Below are positions 58,810 through 64,000 of a stretch of DNA of 64,000 nucleotides, piece after piece. A program made the position numbers and the translations under genes. Numbering within the stretch: the stretch's first letter is position 1; each line of letters starts with the position of its first letter. Source of the DNA: JACVRN01 sp036389255 (GTDB lineage Bacteria > Acidobacteriota > Blastocatellia > Pyrinomonadales > Pyrinomonadaceae); the NCBI GenBank assembly GCA_036389255.1, contig DASVQI010000036.1, positions 124,001-188,000 on the forward strand, in the 5' to 3' direction. Below the pieces are notes generated by a model, which saw only the letters and a program-made list of their open reading frames with translations, was not told the DNA's origin and ran no database searches.

Positions 58810-59607
58810 TTATGTCCGATTCTCAAGGTAGGTTCTAAGGGCTGTCCAAGAATAGCCAGCCCGACCAAGTTGCTTCCCGAGGGCGTTTTCAGTTAGGCCA
58901 AGCTTATTAGCGATTTCTTTTAGACCGGGGACGGCTTCTTTGCCACGCGCCTCGCCCATCATCTCTTCGGCGATGTTCAATACGTTATGTACTATTTCAG
59001 GTAAGCCTTCTTTTGGTTCGAGCTTCTTTGGTCTTCCCTTTGTACGAGTTTCAAGAATCGTCTTTATTTCTTTTTCCAGATTCCCAAGCGCATCTTTTAG
59101 CACTCGCCTGAAAATCCTTTCTCTTACATCTCTACCCTTTGGGTCACTTGATAATGCTTGGCCTATTGGAGTTATTACACACATGGCAATCGCGGTTTCA
59201 TATAATTTGAGCATGAGCTTCGGGAAGTGACGGATAAAGAAGCGGCGCATATCCTGTTCAATGTCTAAAAAATCTTTATCGACAACTAAAGCCGCCCTCG
59301 CTTCTTCCCAGTTTGAACTGTTGAAAGATTCTATTATTACCTGTTCAATCTCGGGGGATAATCTAAGAGCGGCAAGCATAGCCTCGCGTAACACATCGGG
59401 CAGGTCTACACCGTTAAGCCCAACGTCAATAATAGTTGGCGCTCCTGGTAGGAGCGGAGCGAATATTCGGAATGTGTAATATTGGGGAAGGTTAGGATTC
59501 TCAAAAACTTGAGGATTGTCATAATACTGCCTTACATCCTCAAGGAACGCTTTTTCTTCAGATGAGGGCGGATTAGGGGCATCCTCCCCATTTGTTTTAT
59601 CTGTCAT
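58810..59607 (-). CDS. Hypothetical protein with C-terminal helix-turn-helix
   Basis: 265 residues. Acidic N-terminus, helical middle (EQDMRRFFIRHFPKLMLKLYETA), a basic segment TRTKGRPKKLEP like an AT-hook, and a C-terminal HTH (LKEIANKLGLTENALGKQLG). Probably DNA-binding, not assigned. The ATG at 59607 follows a leader homologous to that of the HTH gene at 40.6 kb although the proteins show no obvious similarity beyond a terminal HTH. Downstream of the secreted-peptide gene but separated by terminator and leader. Confidence 0.6.
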   Translation of the reverse strand: MTDKTNGEDAPNPPSSEEKAFLEDVRQYYDNPQVFENPNLPQYYTFRIFAPLLPGAPTIIDVGLNGVDLPDVLREAMLAALRLSPEIEQVIIESFNSSNWEEARAALVVDKDFLDIEQDMRRFFIRHFPKLMLKLYETAIAMCVITPIGQALSSDPKGRDVRERIFRRVLKDALGNLEKEIKTILETRTKGRPKKLEPKEGLPEIVHNVLNIAEEMMGEARGKEAVPGLKEIANKLGLTENALGKQLGRAGYSWTALRTYLENRT

Positions 59608-59736
59608 AACGGCTTCTCTGTAGCCATTCTCTGAAAGGGTATTCGGCTCGCCTGCTACGTCAGAGATTCGCAGCCTTTCCTCACGCACGCGCTTGCAATC
59701 GCATACATGAGTTAGGCGAGCCGAAGCTTTAGAGCA
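59608..59736 (-). promoter_or_regulatory. Structured 5' leader RNA with pseudoknot (copy 2)
   Basis: A -10-like TATAAT overlaps 59736-59741 (minus). P1 (11 bp) pairs 59715-59725 with 59642-59652, identical to copy 1. P2 is CTCATG/CGTGAG (G-U where copy 1 has A-U). P3 is CTGC/GCAG instead of GTCGC/GCGAC. Loop TCTCTGA (59660-59666) pairs with TCAGAGA (59628-59634) where copy 1 has TCCCTGA/TCAGGGA. The compensatory C-to-T and G-to-A changes support the pseudoknot. Confidence 0.6.
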
Positions 59737-59783
59737 TTATATACCTAGACAGAGCTTAGCCTTTAATTTATAACTTCTCTCGT

Positions 59784-59857
59784 GCCGTTGGAAGATCAGC
59801 AGGTTTCTGCGTCGCGGAGCAGATTGCTTTGCGCCTTCATCGGATACTTCCAACGGC
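59784..59857. terminator. Long hairpin downstream of peptide gene
   Basis: GCCGTTGGAAG (59784-59794) / CTTCCAACGGC (59847-59857), perfect 11-bp arms with a 52-nt insert. Position suggests termination of the peptide transcript. Confidence 0.5.
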
Positions 59858-59926
59858 GCACACTTCACCCTAGCCGCGCGTGAGGCAGTCACGGCAGCTT
59901 AGTGCGGCTCTAACTAGGCGATACTA

Positions 59927-60130
59927 CTAAGGCAGTAGAACGATTTCGATTAACGTGAGCAGGGCTTCTGTTATCGTTATGTCAGCCTCGCTCTGTGCTT
60001 CGGTCATTGTCTCTTCAGATGGTGGCGGGTCAGAGGTCACGCCCGGACATGGAATGTCGCCTGCGTAAGCTGAAACTGCTAAAGCACAGACCAACATAGC
60101 GACCGCACAAAACCTGCGTAAATAGCTCAT
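59927..60130 (-). CDS. Small secreted peptide precursor
   Basis: 67 residues. Signal peptide MSYLRRFCAVAMLVCALAVS with cleavage after AYA (about residue 23), leaving a 44-residue acidic product (GDIPCPGVTSDPPPSEE...) with a hydrophobic C-terminus TEALLTLIEIVLLP. AAAGGAG 9 nt upstream marks the start. Divergent from a TPR-HTH regulator with a shared 150-bp control region. By analogy with TPR-peptide quorum systems (RRNPP in Firmicutes) it could be a signal precursor; this is inference. Confidence 0.65.
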   Translation of the reverse strand: MSYLRRFCAVAMLVCALAVSAYAGDIPCPGVTSDPPPSEETMTEAQSEADITITEALLTLIEIVLLP

Positions 60131-60152
60131 TTTCCTATCTCCTTTGGAGTTC

Positions 60153-60172
60153 CATGCAAAGACCTTTGCATG
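60153..60172. promoter_or_regulatory. Operator-like palindrome in the divergent region
   Basis: CATGCAAAG, AC, CTTTGCATG: perfect 9-bp arms 23 bp before the peptide gene start on the minus strand, overlapping its likely promoter. Further TTGCAA half sites follow at 60203-60260. Confidence 0.55.
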
Positions 60173-60281
60173 CAGAAATACAACACGCCTTATAAAACTC
60201 TTGCAAGCTCAAAAGCGGGCGAATAAGATGGCGGGAGTTCTTGCAACTTTTATTGCAATCACACTTAAAGGTAAGTCTTGC

Positions 60282-61622
60282 ATGGCTTCTGCGTCCTCAC
60301 TGTTGCGCCAACTGAGCAATAAAAATCTTAGTCCCGACGAGCGGGCGCATCTTCGCTGTCAGCTTGCTAAACGGCGTGAAGATGCGGGGCGGTATGAAGC
60401 GGCGAGGCAAGCTTTAGGTGAGCTTTGGCAACGTATTGGACAGCAACCGAACATAGAAGGGCTACAGCCAAGCGTTGCGGGCGAGGTCTTATTACGTGCG
60501 GGAGTCCTCACGGGCTGGATAGGAAGCTGTAATCAGATTACAGAGGCACAAGAGACAGCAAAGAACCTTATCAGCCAAGCGCTCACTGTCTTTGAATCGC
60601 TCTCTTATGGAAAGAAGATACTAGAAGCACAGACTGAGCTTGCTCTGTGCTACTGGCGCGAATCACGTTATAGCGAAGCCAAGCTCATCTTAAAGAATGT
60701 GCTGGCGCGGCTCACACAAGATGGCGACGTGAAAGCCAAAGCTATATTGAGAAGCGCCATTGTGGAATGTAGCACCGGATACTATCAGGATGCGCTCAAA
60801 ATCTTGCGTGATAATGCGCTGCTCTTTGAGAAAATTAGCAACCATACACTAATAGGTAGTTATCACAACCAAGTTGCGATGATTTATCGAGTTATGGCAG
60901 AGAACGGCAAACGTGATTATCTTGACCATGCCTTTATCGAATATACAGCCGCCAGCTTTCACTTTGAGGAAGCTAAGCATAAGCGTTATCTCGCCAACGT
61001 TGAAAATAATCTCGGCTCGCTTTACTTCACGGCCAGCAGCTTCAAAGAAGCTCATAGACATTTAGATTATGCGCGCCTCTTAATGGGAAGCCTCAAAGAC
61101 AAAGAAGGTGCTGCTCAAGTAGATGAGACAAAAGCGCGAGTCTTTCTCGCTGAGAAGCGTAATGCAGAGGCAGAGAAGGCCGCACGCTCTGCTGTTCGCG
61201 TGCTGGAACAGAGCCAGCATTATGCACTGGCAGAGGCTTTGATAACGCACGGCAGAGCGCAGGCGAGGCTAGGACGCACTGAACACGCCCGCATGACCTT
61301 CTACCGTGCTTTGGAAATATCGGAGCAGTCAGGGGCGCTCGCTCGCGCAGGGGAAGCGGCTCTCTGCATTGTCAGGGAGTTAGGCGGGCGTTTAGAAGAG
61401 GTTCAATCTCTCTCCGAGAAGCTTCCTTTAGTAAAAGAGCTAAGGCGTTATGAGCATGACTTGGTAAAACGGGCTCTTATCAGAGCGCAGGGCAGCGTGA
61501 CACAGGCCGCACGACTTCTCAGAACCTCGCATCAGCATCTAGCTTACCTTGTTGAGCATAAGCATAAAGACCTGCTACCTCTAAGGACTCCCGCCAAACG
61601 TCGCCCGAAGTCCGAGCGGTAG
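60282..61622 (+). CDS. TPR regulator with C-terminal Fis-type HTH
   Basis: 446 residues. Several tetratricopeptide units span about 40-370 (AELALCYWRESRYSEAKLIL-like, NNLGSLYFTASSFKEAHRHL, GRAQARLGRTEHARMTFYRA). The C-terminal segment YEHDLVKRALIRAQGSVTQAARLLRTSHQHLAYLVEHKH is a Fis/HTH_8 domain, followed by a basic tail. Probably a cytosolic DNA-binding regulator whose TPR scaffold senses a peptide or protein. ATG 60282 has AAAGGTAAG nearby; longer in-frame starts run into the shared promoter. Divergent from the secreted peptide gene. Confidence 0.75.
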   Translation: MASASSLLRQLSNKNLSPDERAHLRCQLAKRREDAGRYEAARQALGELWQRIGQQPNIEGLQPSVAGEVLLRAGVLTGWIGSCNQITEAQETAKNLISQALTVFESLSYGKKILEAQTELALCYWRESRYSEAKLILKNVLARLTQDGDVKAKAILRSAIVECSTGYYQDALKILRDNALLFEKISNHTLIGSYHNQVAMIYRVMAENGKRDYLDHAFIEYTAASFHFEEAKHKRYLANVENNLGSLYFTASSFKEAHRHLDYARLLMGSLKDKEGAAQVDETKARVFLAEKRNAEAEKAARSAVRVLEQSQHYALAEALITHGRAQARLGRTEHARMTFYRALEISEQSGALARAGEAALCIVRELGGRLEEVQSLSEKLPLVKELRRYEHDLVKRALIRAQGSVTQAARLLRTSHQHLAYLVEHKHKDLLPLRTPAKRRPKSER

Positions 61623-61633
61623 CTATCCCCGCC

Positions 61634-61752
61634 GACTTTATGGTCAAGCCTTAATACTTTGTGGTCAAAACGGACTTTAGGGGCAAAGCCCATGAGCCGG
61701 GCTTTGCCTAACGGAAGGCTCTTGCCCAACGGGAAACTAGCTTGCCCAACGA
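61634..61752. repeat. Hairpin-repeat family cluster
   Basis: GACTTTATGGTCAAG (61634), ACTTTGTGGTCAAAACGG (61656), long-form GGACTTTAGGGGCAAAGC, loop CCATGAGCCGG, GCTTTGCC (61671-61708), then direct repeats CTTGCCCAACG (about 61721 and 61741). Lies between the TPR regulator and the Panacea gene. Confidence 0.8.
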
Positions 61753-61843
61753 ATAAGACAAAAACGTTTGGTAGTGGGGTAATAATGTGTTGCTGGAATA
61801 AAAGTATGGCACGCTATTAGCATACGTGTTATCATTAAAACTC

Positions 61844-62311
61844 ATGTATTCATCCCGTGTCATAGCTAATGCGCTTCTACGCATAGCCCGCGAATCCGAC
61901 CTCCCGTTAGATAACATGCAGTTACAAAAGCTGGTCTATTTCGCGCACGGGTGGAATCTTGCCCTAAAGAATGAAGAGTTAATAAAAGAAACTGTAAAGG
62001 CATGGAATTTTGGGCCTGTTATTCCGCCGCTATATAATAGGCTGCGACAATACGGGAACGGAGAAGTAACAGACTTCATCCAGACGGATGAGCCTGAACC
62101 GCAAGATGACTACACGAAACGCTTATTAAAGCGAGTCGTTGAAGTATATGGGGACATGACGGGGCCGCAAATGAGTTACCTTACGCATGCGGAAGGTACC
62201 CCGTGGGATATAACTTGGAAGAAAGAGAAATTCGGCGTTATTGATAACAAGCTAATCCGCGAGCACTTCCTCAAGCTAAAGGCAGACGCCAATGCCAGAC
62301 GAAAGCAATAA
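61844..62311 (+). CDS. Panacea-domain (DUF4065/SocA-like) protein, probable antitoxin PanA
   Basis: 155 residues. VIANALLRIARESDLPLDNMQLQKLVYFAHGWNLAL, KAWNFGPVIPPLYNRLRQYG and SYLTHAEGTPWD are diagnostic of the Panacea/DUF4065 domain, known as a versatile antitoxin module. It overlaps the membrane-protein gene downstream by 20 bp, a toxin-antitoxin-like layout. ATG 61844 is preferred over the GTG at 61826; neither has a clear ribosome site. Confidence 0.82.
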   Translation: MYSSRVIANALLRIARESDLPLDNMQLQKLVYFAHGWNLALKNEELIKETVKAWNFGPVIPPLYNRLRQYGNGEVTDFIQTDEPEPQDDYTKRLLKRVVEVYGDMTGPQMSYLTHAEGTPWDITWKKEKFGVIDNKLIREHFLKLKADANARRKQ

Positions 62312-62714
62312 CGAGCCGGTTCTCCCCGACATACCTGAACAGCCCGCCCCAGAACTTCCGAATATTTTAGAGGAAGAGGCTAATCCTCCTAACCTCGCCT
62401 TACCCCTTAGCGGTTATCAGAGCGCCTATCGGTGGTATGAATTAGAGAGGCAGCGAGACCGGAATCGGGCCGAACGGGCGATGCTTTCACAAAGGAAAGC
62501 ATATGCCATTGCCCTCTTCGGTCTGTCTGTTCTGTGGCTAGGCTTTATAGCGGTATTCTTATGGTGGGCCGGTAAGAAATGGTTAGTGGTTTCTGACCCT
62601 GTATTAATTGCCTTAATTACTACCACCACCCTAAATGTTCTCGGTCTGTTCTATATCGTGGCAAGGTGGTTATTCCCGCAAACTCATGTAGAGATTAAAG
62701 AGAGTAAGAAATAG
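62292..62714 (+). CDS. Two-TM membrane protein, probable Panacea-linked toxin (PanT-like)
   Basis: 140 residues. Pro/Glu-rich N-terminus, amphipathic segment (YRWYELERQRDRNRAERAMLSQR), then two helices (about 72-92 and 100-124) and a short tail. Start codon lies inside the end of the Panacea gene, so translation is coupled. Membrane toxins are among the partners of Panacea antitoxins; no experimental inference can be made for this one. A GGGGTC/GACCCC terminator follows at once. Confidence 0.65.
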   Translation: MPDESNNEPVLPDIPEQPAPELPNILEEEANPPNLALPLSGYQSAYRWYELERQRDRNRAERAMLSQRKAYAIALFGLSVLWLGFIAVFLWWAGKKWLVVSDPVLIALITTTTLNVLGLFYIVARWLFPQTHVEIKESKK

Positions 62715-62716
62715 AA

Positions 62717-62732
62717 GGGGTCATAAGACCCC
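62717..62732. terminator. Terminator after Panacea pair
   Basis: GGGGTC-ATAA-GACCCC, starting 2 bp after the stop codon; the following remnant transposase stop codon is adjacent. Confidence 0.65.
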
Positions 62733-62826
62733 CTATGCAGCCTGACTATAGAACTTCGGCTTTATTCCGAGTTCATACATAGCGGATATTAGACAGCAGA
62801 TGTTGTGACAAAGCAGAATAGAGCGT
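62733..62826 (-). pseudogene. Transposase 3'-end remnant (copy D)
   Basis: The minus strand encodes LCHNICCLISAMYELGIKPKFY and a stop, the C-terminal end of the island's transposases (compare LCHNLCCVVQSMYELGVEPDF). Upstream coding sequence is gone. Only about 30 codons remain. Confidence 0.8.
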
Positions 62827-62850
62827 AACTTTGAAACGGTGGGTTAGCTT

Positions 62851-63084
62851 ATGGCGAGCGAAAAAAACATGCGCATTATTCTGGCTGTGTTGCTGACGCC
62901 TTTAATCTTAGCCTTGCTGACTGTCATATTCTTTCCGGTGCTGACAATCATATGCCCGTATCTGACTGCTCGATGTGTGGGTGAATGTCCCGGCAAATAC
63001 TGCTTTTTCATAGTTATGGGCATTAGCTTTACAGCTATCCTCATTGGTTTACTTCGCCTAACTAGCCGCAAGCGATACCAGTAG
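62851..63084 (+). CDS. Small membrane protein, two or three TM helices
   Basis: 77 residues: hydrophobic segment 8-35 (IILAVLLTPLILALLTVIFF), Cys-rich loop (CPYLTARCVGECPGKYC) and a second helix near 50-68. It begins 25 bp after transposase remnant D and its stop codon borders the 37-nt hairpin at 63084. Weak ribosome site. Unknown function. Confidence 0.5.
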   Translation: MASEKNMRIILAVLLTPLILALLTVIFFPVLTIICPYLTARCVGECPGKYCFFIVMGISFTAILIGLLRLTSRKRYQ

Positions 63085-63120
63085 ACTTTATGGTCGAGTT
63101 AGGATTCTGGCCATAAAGTC
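63084..63120. repeat. 37-nt hairpin shared by two convergent small genes
   Basis: GACTTTATGGTCG, 11-nt loop, TGGCCATAAAGTC; same length and outer bases as 57040-57076 and 37816-37852. The stop codons of both flanking membrane-protein genes overlap its ends, so it probably works as a bidirectional terminator. Confidence 0.8.
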
Positions 63121-63376
63121 ACCGCGTCATAAGGCTTACTAAGAAAAATATTGCGATGAGGGAGAAGAACATTCCACCGACTATAGAGAAGGCAAGTGAT
63201 AAAGCATCATCCGTTCTCATCTCTTCCTTAGTCAATCGCCGTAATCCCCACCACACACGGCTTCGATTCCAGTTCCTTCGATTCCATCGGCGAAATCTTT
63301 TGCTGAAGACGTTAAGCCAGCAATAAGCGTTAATGGTGGTCAGGACGAAGATGCTAAAGAATGTATCAAAGTCCAT
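63119..63376 (-). CDS. Small membrane protein, two TM helices
   Basis: About 85 residues: helix near 5-25 (FFSIFVLTTINAYCWLNVF), a basic Trp/Arg loop (KRFRRWNRRNWNRSRVWWG), helix near 60-82. ATG 63376 has GGAAA about 8 nt upstream. The start overlaps the end of transposase remnant E; the stop lies at the hairpin. Unknown. Confidence 0.5.
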   Translation of the reverse strand: MDFDTFFSIFVLTTINAYCWLNVFSKRFRRWNRRNWNRSRVWWGLRRLTKEEMRTDDALSLAFSIVGGMFFSLIAIFFLVSLMTR

Positions 63377-63462
63377 TGATTTCATTTCCAAAATCCGGCT
63401 CTATCCCGAGTTCCTGCATAGATTGTATGACATAACAAAGGTTATAGCAGAGGATTTTACAA
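63366..63462 (-). pseudogene. Transposase 3'-end remnant (copy E)
   Basis: Minus strand reads CKILCYNLCYVIQSMQELGIEPDF then stop, again only the last 30 or so codons of the island transposase, cut at nearly the same codon as copy D. Confidence 0.8.
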
Positions 63463-63633
63463 TGGCCCTTGGAGGGTGATTAAAGAAGGTGGGCGTTGTG
63501 TTATGCCCACCACCAGCAGGAGGATTCGTCGTCTACGTTAAGGTTGATAAACGTTTAGCGCGTGGTGAAAGTTGCCGAAGAGTTTATGCAGTAGAGTGGC
63601 GCTCTACAAAAGTTTATCACTGTCGCTCCGGTG
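63463..63633. other. Right edge of the island
   Basis: About 170 bp with no gene, promoter or repeat that I can support. Base composition moves back toward GC-rich to the right. Confidence 0.4.
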
Positions 63634-63738
63634 TCAGATTTCTATGAAGCGGTAGATGATTAGTATGGCGTAGATAAGACCGCCCAGCGCCAGCAGGAAG
63701 ATGATGGTTGAGATGGCTGTGAAGATTTTGTCGCCCAT
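63634..63738 (-). CDS. 34-residue single-TM small protein
   Basis: MGDKIFTAISTIIFLLALGG followed by LIYAILIIYRFIEI: one membrane helix. AAAGGA 8 nt upstream of the ATG. KdpF-like or other small subunits of membrane complexes have this look, but no Kdp gene is in view and the gene is the last before the island, so the identity is open. Confidence 0.55.
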   Translation of the reverse strand: MGDKIFTAISTIIFLLALGGLIYAILIIYRFIEI

Positions 63739-63750
63739 AGCAGCTTTCCT

Positions 63751-63825
63751 TTAATCGAACGGCAGCAGCGCGCCGACTCCTTCTATCGTCATTTGATGAA
63801 ATTTCGCGTAACCGTATTTTGACAT
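63751..63825 (-). CDS. Possible leader peptide of 24 residues
   Basis: Encodes MSKYGYAKFHQMTIEGVGAL then LPFD, ending 12 bp before the small TM gene. No strong ribosome site for the first Met; an internal Met (MTIEGVG) is also possible. Low confidence, listed for completeness. Confidence 0.25.
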   Translation of the reverse strand: MSKYGYAKFHQMTIEGVGALLPFD

Positions 63826-63927
63826 AAAACCCGGCGCGATGCCTCATTAAATTCGCCTGTACGAGAAGTCTTAAGAAAGGGATTTTGTGCCCGCGTGATA
63901 CCGCGAGGCGGCGGCGGGGAATCTTTG

Positions 63928-64000
63928 TCAGCCAGTCGCGCTGAGGTCTTGGCCCGTTGGGCTCAGGTCGAGGCGTTCCAGCTTGAGGTAGAGGCCGCGT
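63928..64000 (-). CDS. C-terminal end of an unidentified gene, cut by window edge
   Basis: The minus strand is open from the window edge to a TGA at 63928-63930, reading GLYLKLERLDLSPTGQDLS near its end. GC-rich, like the left half. Too short to assign. Confidence 0.4.
   Translation of the reverse strand, partial: RGLYLKLERLDLSPTGQDLSATG

Noticed and set aside
37381..63500. CRISPR array or Cas genes
   Set aside because: Repeats in the island are palindromic and irregularly spaced; no uniform repeat-spacer array or cas gene is seen.
63617..63847. 76-codon leftward frame at the right edge
   Set aside because: Wrong frame relative to the well-supported 34-residue membrane protein gene with its ribosome site.

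Overview
The window looks like an acidobacterial chromosome, most likely class Blastocatellia or a relative. This is inferred from a VWFA-related protein of the type common in Acidobacteria, paired TlpA/TPR proteins, a giant DUF11/Calx-beta/DUF4214 surface protein, and TPR-Fis-HTH regulators. No rRNA or marker gene is present, so the taxon stays an inference. There are two halves. Positions 1-37.3 kb are GC-rich, densely packed housekeeping and envelope genes. About 37.3-63.5 kb is a lower-GC accessory island with long intergenic gaps, transposases, repeats, small regulators and defence-type genes. GC-rich sequence returns at about 63.6 kb.

Left half. A truncated Xaa-Pro aminopeptidase and a DHH phosphoesterase converge on a perfect terminator. 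A leftward block at 2.2-8.4 kb holds periplasmic redox genes (a Cys-poor thioredoxin-like protein, a CcdA-TlpA fusion, two paralogous TPR-TlpA proteins) and a ThiO-like oxidase. Then come isocitrate dehydrogenase, another thioredoxin-fold exported protein, a double-domain M16 peptidase, the VWFA protein and the 1547-residue surface protein. From 20.4 to 35.1 kb a rightward cluster of 12 genes builds and exports a polysaccharide: methyltransferases, sugar epimerase, two GT2 and one GT39 glycosyltransferases, AsnB, a putative toroid protein, a DUF354 protein, the initiating sugar-phosphate transferase and an O-antigen ligase/polymerase. It is followed by a secreted subtilisin ending in hexapeptide repeats.

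Right half. Three related DDE transposases (one with a SWIM zinc finger) and two 3'-end remnants punctuate the island. Beside each full transposase gene lies a conserved block: a sigma70-like promoter with an 18-bp spacer followed by a hairpin, probably a small RNA. Cargo includes two XRE regulators whose ribosome binding sites sit inside palindromes; an HTH-methyltransferase operon preceded by a perfect 66-bp palindrome and facing a DUF262-HNH nuclease gene (restriction-modification-like); a MOSC-alkyltransferase-like operon with a small acidic protein; a PD-(D/E)XK-like nuclease; a beheaded STAND ATPase; a Panacea antitoxin with a membrane partner (PanAT-like); and a TPR-HTH regulator divergent from a small secreted peptide.

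The most interesting signals are non-coding. Two homologous leaders upstream of two HTH genes fold into a three-stem RNA with a covarying pseudoknot. A family of 37-nt hairpins with fixed ends and covarying arms marks the ends of small membrane-protein genes. A short tRNA/tmRNA-like element and a true tRNA-Gln(CUG) each abut a copy of the promoter/hairpin block.
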